In this document: positions 8,328 to 15,796 of the stretch, one piece after another
Layout of the letters: every line of letters begins with the position of its first letter
Position numbering within the stretch: the first letter of the stretch is position 1
Source: Oscillospiraceae bacterium
GTDB lineage: Bacteria; Bacillota; Clostridia; Oscillospirales; Oscillospiraceae
NCBI GenBank assembly: GCA_902791215.1
Contig: CADAUZ010000001.1
Coordinates: 86,001-150,000 of the forward strand
Direction: 5' to 3'
DNA: 64,000 nt
Translations under genes and position numbers: made by a program
Notes under the pieces: generated by a model
The model's database searches: none
Told to the model about the DNA's origin: nothing
What the model saw: only the letters and a program-made list of their open reading frames with translations

Positions 8328-9557
8328 TTATACCGCGTTTCCGGCGACATAGCCGGTGGACCAGGCGATCTGCAGGTTGAAGCCGCCGGTGTAAGCGTCG
8401 AGGTCCAGGACCTCGCCCGCAAAGTAGAGACCGGAGACGAGCTTGGACTCCATCGTGCGGGGGTTGACTTCTTTGGTGCTCACGCCGCCCGCGGTGACGA
8501 TGGCCTCGTCGATGGGGCGAAAGTCGGAGATGCTGACGGGAAACGCCTTCAAAAGCCGCACAAGGCCCAGCCGCTCTTGGCGCGTGATATCGTGCACGGG
8601 TTTGTCCTCCGGGATGTGAGACAAGCGCACCAGTACGGGGATCATGGAGTGCCCCGCGAGATCGACCAGGGCGTTTTTAAAGTCGCGGTTTGCGTATTTA
8701 TTGAAATCCCGCAGGATACGGGCGTCAAGCTTTTTTTCGTCGAGGCCCGGTTTCAGGTCGATCAGCAGACAATACCGCGCCTGCCCCATGCGCCGCATGT
8801 GGGCGCTCGCGGAGAGGACCAGCGGACCCGAGACGCCGAAGTGCGTAAACAGCATCTCGCCCAGTTCCTTGTAGATGAGCTTGTTGTCCTCGTAGGCCGA
8901 GAGCGTCACGTTCTTGAGGGAGAATCCCTGCATCTCGGCGCAGTATTCGTCCGGGCTTTCCAGCGGCACGAGGGACGGGCGGCACGGCGTGACCGTGTGG
9001 CCCAGCTCCTCGGCGAAGCGGTAGCCCGATCCGGTGGAGCCGGTCAGCGGATAGCTGAGCCCGCCCGTGCAGACGGCGGCGGCGCGGCACGGGAGATAGC
9101 CCTCCCCCGTCATGACGCCCGCCACGGCGCCGTTTTCGGCGATAATTTGCTTTGCAGCGGTTTTCACGGTCTTCACCCCGGCCTTGCGGCAGAGGGACGC
9201 GATCGTCGCCGCCACGTCGTTTGCGTTGTCCGACTGAGGAAAGACGCGGTTTCCGCGCTCGGTCTTCAGCGGCAGGCCCGCGTTTTCAAAGAAGGCCATG
9301 GTGTCGGCGGGGCCGAAGCGGTTCAGGGCACTGTAGAGAAAACGTCCGTCGCCGGGGATGTTTGCCATCATGGTCTTCACGTCACAGTTGTTGGTGAGAT
9401 TGCAGCGGCCCTTGCCCGTGATGCGGAGCTTGCGGCCCAGCTTGTCGTTCGGCTCCAGGAGCACAGTCTTCACGCCGCGGTTTGCCGCCTGATACGCGCA
9501 CATCATGCCCGCGGGGCCGCCGCCGATGACGACAAGCTCTGTGGATTCAAGCTGCAT
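8328..9557 (-). CDS. HI0933/BaiN-type FAD-dependent flavoprotein
   Basis: The 409-residue protein opens with a Rossmann FAD-binding motif VIGGGPAGMMCAYQAA and continues LGRKLRITGKGRCNLTN, diagnostic of the HI0933/YhiN flavoprotein family. It ends with the second FAD contact GEVLDLDAYTGGFNLQ. Members are annotated as NAD(P)/FAD-dependent oxidoreductases, and one clostridial member (BaiN) has been linked to bile acid metabolism. The conserved genomic position between rluB and cmk suggests a housekeeping role that remains unclear. Start ATG at 9557 has GGAAAGAAG upstream and lies 6 bp after the rluB stop. Confidence 0.9.
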   Translation of the reverse strand: MQLESTELVVIGGGPAGMMCAYQAANRGVKTVLLEPNDKLGRKLRITGKGRCNLTNNCDVKTMMANIPGDGRFLYSALNRFGPADTMAFFENAGLPLKTERGNRVFPQSDNANDVAATIASLCRKAGVKTVKTAAKQIIAENGAVAGVMTGEGYLPCRAAAVCTGGLSYPLTGSTGSGYRFAEELGHTVTPCRPSLVPLESPDEYCAEMQGFSLKNVTLSAYEDNKLIYKELGEMLFTHFGVSGPLVLSASAHMRRMGQARYCLLIDLKPGLDEKKLDARILRDFNKYANRDFKNALVDLAGHSMIPVLVRLSHIPEDKPVHDITRQERLGLVRLLKAFPVSISDFRPIDEAIVTAGGVSTKEVNPRTMESKLVSGLYFAGEVLDLDAYTGGFNLQIAWSTGYVAGNAV

Positions 9558-9563
9558 ATGTAG

Positions 9564-10277
9564 TCACTTCTTTCCGAGGAGCTTTGTGATTTCGCCCGGG
9601 GTCAGGTGCCGCCAGGTCCCGGTTTTGAGGCTGCCGAGCTCCACGCCGCCCTCCTCCACACGCACAAGACGCGTGACCTTGAGGCCCGCCTGCTCGCACA
9701 TCTTGCGCACCTGGCGGTTTCTCCCCTCGCCGATGGTGACGGAAAGCTGCGCCCGGTCGGGATAGCCCTGGACGATGTCCACGCCCTTGGCCTGTACGGT
9801 GACGTCGTCGATGTCCATTGGGCGGCGCAGGCGGCGGACTGCCTTTTCGATATTCTCCCCGGTAACCCAGGTGTGGTAGACCTTGCTCACCTCATGCGAC
9901 GGATGCATGACGCGGTTTGCAAAATCTCCGTCGTTTGTGAGAAACAGCAGGCCCTCAGAGTACATGTCGAGCCTGCCCACGGGGTAGACCCGGCTGCCGA
10001 GCTCGCCGACGAGTTCGGTCACGTTTTTGCGCCCTTTCTCGTCGTGCAGGGTGGTCACATAGCCGCGCGGCTTGTTGAGCATAAGGTAGAGCTTTTCGCC
10101 CTGCTTTGGCAGCTCCTTCCCGTCTACCGTGATGGTGTCAAGCTCGGGGTCTGCCTTGTCGCCGAGGCCCGCCTTCACGCCGTTGACCGCCACGCGGCCC
10201 GCGCTGATGGCCTCTTCCGCCGCCCGCCGGGACATGAGCCCCGCGGCGGAGATCAGTTTTTGGATTCGTTCTGTCAT
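9564..10277 (-). CDS. rluB: 23S rRNA pseudouridine synthase RluB family
   Basis: The 237-residue protein has an N-terminal S4 RNA-binding domain (about residues 3-50) and an RsuA/RluB catalytic domain with the GRLDMYSEGLL motif, in which Asp104 is the nucleophile. It isomerises a uridine of 23S rRNA near helix 89 by homology. The spacing of 6 bp to the next gene shows cotranscription. The 164-bp gap upstream carries a repeat element. Confidence 0.93.
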   Translation of the reverse strand: MTERIQKLISAAGLMSRRAAEEAISAGRVAVNGVKAGLGDKADPELDTITVDGKELPKQGEKLYLMLNKPRGYVTTLHDEKGRKNVTELVGELGSRVYPVGRLDMYSEGLLFLTNDGDFANRVMHPSHEVSKVYHTWVTGENIEKAVRRLRRPMDIDDVTVQAKGVDIVQGYPDRAQLSVTIGEGRNRQVRKMCEQAGLKVTRLVRVEEGGVELGSLKTGTWRHLTPGEITKLLGKK

Positions 10278-10305
10278 GGAATTTCTAAAATCCTTTAATG
10301 ATTCT

Positions 10306-10421
10306 CCGTAGGGGAAGGGCTTGCCCTTCCCGCGCGGAGAGATTTACATATTACACATTCGCCCGAGCGAATACGAATCATAACCGTGCACTGCCGGGAG
10401 GGGCAAGCCCCTCCCCTACAG
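10306..10421. repeat. 116-bp MITE-like element, copy 1
   Basis: The element runs from CCGTAGGGG to CCCCTACAG, with about 26-bp terminal inverted repeats. Each repeat is itself palindromic (GGGCTTGCCC core). A second copy of exactly the same length lies at 22868-22983 in the opposite orientation, sharing the internal CGCCCGAGCGAATACG segment. It sits between dacF-like and rluB genes. Confidence 0.8.
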
Positions 10422-10441
10422 TATAATGTTTGATGAATCGA

Positions 10442-11524
10442 TCACGTGTGTGCGTATTTCATACACGGATCAGCCAGCGTCGCCTCTTCCGCGTAAACCA
10501 GCGGGAAGCGGGCAAGGATCGTGCCGTCCTTCCAGTAGAGAAGCGTGCCTGCCCTGTCCCCCGCGCTTACGGGCGCGAAGACAAAGTGCGGCAGCTCCGC
10601 CGTGAGTTCGCTGTCCCTGCCCTTGGGCAGGACGAGCTTTGACCCCGGCGCAGGGATGGCCTGAACGATCTCCCGGCTGCCGGAGATCACCGGCACGTCG
10701 AAGGAAAGCTCCGCGGTCAGATCATGCAGGACATAGCCTTCATACGCCCGGTCATACAAGCGCATGTGGTCGTTCCAATCGTCCGGGTCCGAGAGCGTGA
10801 CGCACACAAGGCGCATCCCCTCGCGCTCGCAGCAGGAGACCAGGCAGCGGCCCGCCGCTTTGGTATAGCCGGTCTTGCCGCCGACACAGCCCGGACACAG
10901 GCTTAAAAGCTTGTTGTGGTTTATGAGCGTCTGGCCTGCAGCGCTCGCCGTGCGCTGAGAGTCAAGTGAGCGGAAGGCCGGGTTTTCCATGCAGGCGCAC
11001 ATGAGTCTTGCCAGGTCCCGCGCCGTGGAATAGTGGGTCCCGGCGTCAAGACCGTGGGGATTATCAAAGTGCGTGTCCCTCATCCCCAGCGCCTGGGCCT
11101 TTTGGTTCATGAGCCCTACAAAGGCCGGGACGCTCCCCGCCGTATGCTCGGCGAGGGCCAGGGCCGCATCGTTGCCGGAGGACAGCAGCAGCCCCAGCAA
11201 AAGCTCCCGCACGGTATAGCGCTCCCCCGCCTTGAGGTACATGGACGAGCCCTCCACCGCACAGTGTCGGGCCTGCGCCGTGACGCTATCGTCGAACGCG
11301 GCATGCTCCAGGCACACCAGCGCCGTCATGAGCTTGGTCGTGCTGGCGATGAGGCAGCGGCTGTCCGCGTTTTTGGAAAAGAGCGTGCTCCCGTCGTCGG
11401 CGCAGAGGACGATCGCGCTCTTTGCCTGCACCGTCGCCGCCTCCGCGTGCGCTGGGACGGGCAGTGTGAGGAGCAGAAGGCATATGAGCAATGTACAGAT
11501 TGAAGACCGAATAATAAGCACCAC
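10442..11524 (-). CDS. D-alanyl-D-alanine carboxypeptidase (DacF-like PBP, S11 family)
   Basis: The 360-residue exported protein has a signal peptide cleaved near AHA (residue 27) and the three penicillin-binding motifs: Ser61-Thr-Thr-Lys64, SGN and KTGYT. A C-terminal beta domain follows from about residue 255. It trims the terminal D-Ala from peptidoglycan stem peptides at the outer membrane face. Placement next to gerW and upstream of rluB matches the clostridial dacB/dacF cluster, where it can act in vegetative wall or spore cortex. The start is a GTG-GTG pair, and the binding site is weak. There is no clear C-terminal amphipathic anchor in the last residues. Confidence 0.92.
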   Translation of the reverse strand: MVLIIRSSICTLLICLLLLTLPVPAHAEAATVQAKSAIVLCADDGSTLFSKNADSRCLIASTTKLMTALVCLEHAAFDDSVTAQARHCAVEGSSMYLKAGERYTVRELLLGLLLSSGNDAALALAEHTAGSVPAFVGLMNQKAQALGMRDTHFDNPHGLDAGTHYSTARDLARLMCACMENPAFRSLDSQRTASAAGQTLINHNKLLSLCPGCVGGKTGYTKAAGRCLVSCCEREGMRLVCVTLSDPDDWNDHMRLYDRAYEGYVLHDLTAELSFDVPVISGSREIVQAIPAPGSKLVLPKGRDSELTAELPHFVFAPVSAGDRAGTLLYWKDGTILARFPLVYAEEATLADPCMKYAHT

Positions 11525-11571
11525 CCTGCTGAAATTTTGGGCAGTGCTTATTATGCGCCTTCATGCGCCGA

Positions 11572-11967
11572 TTATTTTTTGTTGTCCTTATCTTCGTTGT
11601 GCTTGTCGATAAAGGCGTCAATGCGGTCCATGACCTGGGGCACCAGGTCGATCACGCGGTCGACGGTGGTGCTGGCGGGCGGGGTGACATTGACCATGCG
11701 CACAACGCCGTCCTTGATGATCAGAAAGCCGATGGGTTCGATCTTGACGCCGGTGGCATTGCCGCCGCCGTAGGGGCGGGTCTCCCCTTCCTTCTTGCTG
11801 AACTCCACGCCGCCGCCGCCGAAGCCGACGCTGATCCTGGAAATGGGGACCAGCATGATCCCGTCGGGGGTAAAGATGGGATCGCCTACGACCGTGTCGA
11901 CCTTGAGAATGTTCTTGACACTCTCCATTGTGTTCTGCATCAGTACACCGATCGGATTATTCTCCAT
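11572..11967 (-). CDS. gerW: GerW/YtfJ family sporulation protein
   Basis: The protein of about 131 residues matches YtfJ/GerW, a small spore protein required for proper germination in Bacillus. Family features are the PIFTPDGIMLVPISRISVGF segment and the glycine-rich GFGGGGVEF run. ATG at 11967 is preferred because AGGAAAGGA lies 9 bp upstream of it, while the earlier in-frame ATG at 11976 directly abuts that site. It overlaps the end of the DUF2953 gene, as in many Clostridia. Confidence 0.92.
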   Translation of the reverse strand: MENNPIGVLMQNTMESVKNILKVDTVVGDPIFTPDGIMLVPISRISVGFGGGGVEFSKKEGETRPYGGGNATGVKIEPIGFLIIKDGVVRMVNVTPPASTTVDRVIDLVPQVMDRIDAFIDKHNEDKDNKK

Positions 11968-12778
11968 GTGAGTCATTCCTTTCCTCAGACTTCTCTTTTT
12001 GGATCTCTATGTCAGATGTTGTTTCGCTCTGTTTGTCAATAACGGACTCCGTGCCGTTTTGTTTGGCAAGCTTGGCCTCCCTGCGCAGGCGCAGCTTGTT
12101 CTTGATGAGCACCACGACCACGCCCCAGCCCACCGCGAGGGCCATGCGCACCACCTGAATCAGGCGCAGCGTCAAGCTGATTTCAAATTCGACGCTTGGA
12201 AATTCTTCAATAAAGTTTGCGTCCGTCCACACATCGGGTTTGCAGGTAATTTTGAACTTGCGCGCGCAGATGGGGGCCAGCGTGCTCAGGGCCCAGTTGA
12301 CGTAGCCGAGGGACATGGCGGTGTTGTAGGGATCGATCCCGCCCGCCGTAAAGTGCAGCATGAATTTGCGCACCGTGAGCTTGCCAAATTTGCCGAGGCC
12401 GTTGATCGCCCGCTTGATCAGCTCGAAGATCTCCTCTTTGGTGAAGTTGAGGCTCCGCTTCTTTTTGGGCTTTTCCTCCTTCGGCTTTTCCTTCTTGGGC
12501 GGCTCTTCCTTCTTTGGTTTGGGCTTTTCCTCCTTGGGCGGCTTGTTCGGGTCCTGCGGCTTTTTCGGCAGGAGCTGCAGGGCAAAGCCGTCCGCGCGGA
12601 CTGCCAGTTTGAACACCTTGTCCACATAGCCCACATCCGCGCCGATGGGCACGAAGAGCACCAGCGCAAGGATCAGCAGCACGAGTCCCACAAGGATCCA
12701 GGCCACCACAGGCAAGTAGATAAACAGCAGCACCAGGGCGACTATAACGCCGAGGGCTATCCATCCGATCAAACTCAT
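11957..12778 (-). CDS. DUF2953 (YtfI-like) membrane protein with Lys/Pro-rich insert
   Basis: The 273-residue protein starts with two hydrophobic segments (about residues 5-45). It then has a highly charged Lys-Pro-Glu linker (about 72-108) and a DUF2953 region that includes ALSTLAPICARKFKI and a hydrophobic stretch near 212-226. DUF2953 proteins are encoded beside gerW in spore formers, and their function is unknown. The gene overlaps scpB by four bases upstream and gerW downstream. The repetitive linker is longer than expected for the family core and is probably disordered. Confidence 0.85.
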   Translation of the reverse strand: MSLIGWIALGVIVALVLLFIYLPVVAWILVGLVLLILALVLFVPIGADVGYVDKVFKLAVRADGFALQLLPKKPQDPNKPPKEEKPKPKKEEPPKKEKPKEEKPKKKRSLNFTKEEIFELIKRAINGLGKFGKLTVRKFMLHFTAGGIDPYNTAMSLGYVNWALSTLAPICARKFKITCKPDVWTDANFIEEFPSVEFEISLTLRLIQVVRMALAVGWGVVVVLIKNKLRLRREAKLAKQNGTESVIDKQSETTSDIEIQKEKSEERNDSHGE

Positions 12779-13398
12779 CCCTCCTCGCTGTTTGTGTCAG
12801 GGGCATCCTCCGTGCTTGTTTGTTCCGTCTGCTGGGGTTTGGTAAGCTTGTCGATCGCGCTTTGTATCTTTTCGAGGCCCTCGCTGCCGCTGATTTCCGG
12901 CAGGACGGGCAGCTCGGAGAGCTTTGTGACGCCCATGGTGCGCAAAAACGCGTCCGTCGTGCGGAAAACGGCGGGGCGGCCCGGGGCCTCCAGACGTCCG
13001 CACTCCTCGATGAGGCCGCGTTCTGTGAGCATGCTCACGGTATAGGAGCTGTCCACGCCGCGCACCTGTTCCACATAGGCCCTTGTCACGGGCTGGAAGT
13101 AGGCCACCACCGCGAGCGTCTCCAGTGCGCTCTGGGAGAGCATGGGGGGCTTTCGCGTCTCGAGACAGCGGCTGATGACGGCAGCAAATTCTGGGGCCGA
13201 GCACATCTGCGCCTTGTCGTCAAGCCGCAAAATGCGCATGCCGCGCTCCTCTTTCTCATAGCGTTCGGCCAGGGCGTCCACCGTATCGGAGACCGCCTGC
13301 TCGTCAGCCACCAGCACCAGCGACAGGCGCTTCATGGGCACGCTGTCCCCGGCGGCAAAGAGTATGGCCTCGATGGCCGAAGATAGATAATCTGTCAT
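12775..13398 (-). CDS. scpB: Segregation and condensation protein B
   Basis: The 207-residue protein has two winged-helix domains, with the ScpB signature LSQSALETLAVVAYFQPVTR around residues 87-106. It forms the SMC-ScpA-ScpB complex that compacts and separates chromosomes. The start at 13398 directly follows the scpA stop, and the stop overlaps the DUF2953 start, so the run is translationally coupled. Confidence 0.96.
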   Translation of the reverse strand: MTDYLSSAIEAILFAAGDSVPMKRLSLVLVADEQAVSDTVDALAERYEKEERGMRILRLDDKAQMCSAPEFAAVISRCLETRKPPMLSQSALETLAVVAYFQPVTRAYVEQVRGVDSSYTVSMLTERGLIEECGRLEAPGRPAVFRTTDAFLRTMGVTKLSELPVLPEISGSEGLEKIQSAIDKLTKPQQTEQTSTEDAPDTNSEEG

Positions 13399-14181
13399 TT
13401 ATTCCACGATCTTTTCCATAATTTCATCCACATTGCCGCCGACAAAGCTCAGGCTGTAGCTGTCTTCGGTGCGTTCGATGTGGACGCTGCCGATGCTGCA
13501 AAGCTCGAGGACCGACACGAAGGTCGCCACGATCTCCGAGCGGGAGGCGCATTCGCGGTAGAGCTCCTGCAGGCTCACGTCGCTGCGGCGCAGGCGGTTT
13601 AAGATCTGCAGGCTCTTGTCGCGCACGCTGTAGACGATCCTCTGCGGCACTCTGGTGCTCATATCCGGCGGGGCCGCCTTGCCGCCGCGGGCATAGATGC
13701 GGTACATGGCGCGCAGCAGGTCCACCGGCTCATGGCGGTATTCATATTCCTTGCCGACCTTCGGCAGCGGCTCGGGCTGCTTTGCGTAGTAGAGAAGGCC
13801 CAGCTCCGAGGCTTTTTTGAGCTCCGGCACGACCTTTTGGACGGACGTGTACACGTCGCGCGCCTTGAGCTGCTCGAGGGATGTCATGAGCAGCTCGAGC
13901 TCCGACACCTCCTCCTCGTCGGCTGCAAGAAGGGTGCGGGTCTTGATATAGAGAAGCTGCGCCGCCATCTGGACAAATTCGCTCGCGATCTCAAGGTCCA
14001 TGCTCTGGGCCTGCTCCAGCCACGCGAGGTACTGGTCCAGGATGTCGGAGATGCTGATATCGCGTATCTCGATCTTGTTTTTGGAGAGCAGCTGCAGGAT
14101 CAGACTCAAAGGGCCCTCGAAATCCTGCATGGCGTCCTTCTCATGGACAATGCCCTCCAGAAAGAAATTGGGATTTTCCAT
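13399..14181 (-). CDS. scpA: Segregation and condensation protein A
   Basis: The 260-residue kleisin starts with an N-terminal domain containing DFEGPLSLILQLLSKNKIEI and ends with a winged helix that contacts the SMC head. It bridges the SMC dimer together with ScpB. It lies 6 bp downstream of the M50 protease gene and abuts scpB. Length and motifs are standard. Confidence 0.96.
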   Translation of the reverse strand: MENPNFFLEGIVHEKDAMQDFEGPLSLILQLLSKNKIEIRDISISDILDQYLAWLEQAQSMDLEIASEFVQMAAQLLYIKTRTLLAADEEEVSELELLMTSLEQLKARDVYTSVQKVVPELKKASELGLLYYAKQPEPLPKVGKEYEYRHEPVDLLRAMYRIYARGGKAAPPDMSTRVPQRIVYSVRDKSLQILNRLRRSDVSLQELYRECASRSEIVATFVSVLELCSIGSVHIERTEDSYSLSFVGGNVDEIMEKIVE

Positions 14182-14187
14182 GTACGT

Positions 14188-14892
14188 TCACTTATAAAAC
14201 AGCGTAATGACCGCGTTGTTGGCCCACTGGGCAAGCGGGAAAAGCTTCATGAAGCACCAGCGGATCGCGGCGGAAAGCGGCCTGCCGAGAACGCCGGACC
14301 ACACCAGCGCAAGCAGGATCAGGCTGCCGTAGCGCTCATAGCGCATGAGCTTTCGGTAGCTGTCGTCCTCCATCAGGGAGAAGACGACTTTCGACCCGTC
14401 GAGCGGCGGGACCGGCAGCATGTTGAAGATGGCGTAGCCCATGCTGATATAGGCGGTAAGCTGCAGCATGTCCAGCGCATAGGCGCCGCCCCTGCTGCCT
14501 CCGAGGGGGCGATAGAGCGCGCCGTACAGGAGCAGGAACACCACCGTGATGAGCACGTTGCTCGCGGGGCCTGCAAGCGCGGTGATGGCCATGTCGCGCT
14601 TAGGGTTTTTAAATTTGTTCATGTTGACCGGCACGGGCTTTGCGTAGCCGAAATGAACGGTCAGCATCATGAGCAGGCCAATGGGGTCCAGGTGCTTCAA
14701 GGGATTGAGCGTCAGGCGTCCGGCCCGCTTCGCCGTATCGTCCCCAAGCTTATAGGCCACAAGACCATGGCTCAGCTCGTGCAGGGTGATACAGATGAGA
14801 GACGGGATCACGCCGCTCAAAAGCTGCAGCAGATAGCTGAAATCAAAGCCGTTTTTGATTTGTTCCCAGTCGCTGATCGCAGTCACCCCCAA
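14188..14892 (-). CDS. Site-2-type zinc metalloprotease (M50 family, YwhC-like)
   Basis: The 234-residue multi-pass membrane protein has the zinc motif HELSH (His38, Glu39, His42) in its first helix, plus NPLKHLDPIG and a C-terminal PLDGSKVV motif that provides the Asp ligand. Members cleave substrates within the membrane; the substrate here is unknown. It heads the scpA-scpB-gerW run, a common clostridial order. The start is TTG at 14892 or GTG at 14886. Both lie within about 20 bp of the promoter -10 element, leaving almost no leader. Confidence 0.9.
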   Translation of the reverse strand: MGVTAISDWEQIKNGFDFSYLLQLLSGVIPSLICITLHELSHGLVAYKLGDDTAKRAGRLTLNPLKHLDPIGLLMMLTVHFGYAKPVPVNMNKFKNPKRDMAITALAGPASNVLITVVFLLLYGALYRPLGGSRGGAYALDMLQLTAYISMGYAIFNMLPVPPLDGSKVVFSLMEDDSYRKLMRYERYGSLILLALVWSGVLGRPLSAAIRWCFMKLFPLAQWANNAVITLFYK

Positions 14893-14901
14893 GATATCGT
14901 C

Positions 14902-14930
14902 ATTCTACCAAATTCTGATACAAAATACAA
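14902..14930 (-). promoter_or_regulatory. Promoter of the M50-scpA-scpB operon
   Basis: On the minus strand TTGTAT (14925-14930) and TAGAAT (14902-14907) are spaced 17 bp. The likely transcription start is only a few bases before the TTG/GTG start codons, implying a near-leaderless mRNA. Confidence 0.6.
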
Positions 14931-15022
14931 GAGGCCCGTAAATGAAATCGTGCCTATTTATAAAACGCCAGGCCATTGGGTCGACAGCATGATTTATCCA
15001 AAGGCGGCTCACTTCCCCACTT

Positions 15023-15158
15023 TGTCATTGCGAGCCAGTGATCACACTGGCGTGGCAATCCGTTACTCCCAGCGGCCAGCTAATGGTCTGCGGCTGCTTA
15101 CGGCCTCCGGCGGGCGGATTGCCACACCAGTGACATCGGTCACTGGCTCGCAATGACA
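15023..15158. repeat. 136-bp inverted-repeat element, copy 1
   Basis: The element starts TGTCATTGCGAGCCAGTGA and ends with the reverse complement. Arms of 40-44 bp match well, with CACTGG motifs making each arm fold on itself. A degenerate second copy is at 28295-28423. The remaining bases of the 14893-15207 gap hold the operon promoter and no gene. Confidence 0.8.
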
Positions 15159-15207
15159 GGATCGAACATTCTCGCTTCTGCCAATCTATTTCACAAATGT
15201 ATCGGTT

Positions 15208-15795
15208 TTACAGCAGTTTATTGATCTCGGCCAGAAGCTCGTCCCTTCCCTGGCCCTTTTCGGCGGAAAACGGGATGACCGGGACCTCAGCGGGAAGGCT
15301 GAGGGTTTCCCGGATAAGCGCGAGGTTCGGCTCGATCTCGCTCTTTTTGAGCTTGTCGAGCTTGTTGGCCACCACCACGAGCCTGCACGGTGCGCCCTTG
15401 AACCACTCGGCCATGGTCACATCATCGGCGGTGGGCTTGTGCCGCGCGTCCACGATCATGACACCGAGCCGGAAGAGACCAGCGGCGAAGAAATCCTCCA
15501 TGAGCTTGCCCCAGCGCTCGCGCTCAGCCTGGGAGACCTTCGCGTAGCCGTAGCCCGGCAGGTCGATGAGGTAGAGGCGCTCGTCGATGAGGAAGTAATT
15601 GACATGGATGGTCTTGCCGGGCGTTGCCCCGACGCGGGCAAAGTTTTTGCGGTTTAATAGCCGGTTAATGACCGAGGACTTCCCCACGTTGGACTTCCCC
15701 GCAAAGGCCACGGCGGGCAGGGAGCTTTCGATAAACTGGTTGGGCTTGACAGCGGATTTGACAAACTCCGCCTTGTTGACGTTCAATGCTTTCAT
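15208..15795 (-). CDS. engB: Ribosome biogenesis GTPase EngB/YsxC
   Basis: The 195-residue GTPase has G1 GKSNVGKSS, a Thr-containing G2 near GATPGKT, G3 DLPGYGYA and G4 NKLD. EngB helps the late steps of 50S subunit assembly. It starts 1 bp after the lon stop, reproducing the lon-ysxC order of Bacillus. The frame and length are typical. Confidence 0.96.
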   Translation of the reverse strand: MKALNVNKAEFVKSAVKPNQFIESSLPAVAFAGKSNVGKSSVINRLLNRKNFARVGATPGKTIHVNYFLIDERLYLIDLPGYGYAKVSQAERERWGKLMEDFFAAGLFRLGVMIVDARHKPTADDVTMAEWFKGAPCRLVVVANKLDKLKKSEIEPNLALIRETLSLPAEVPVIPFSAEKGQGRDELLAEINKLL

Positions 15796-15796
15796 A

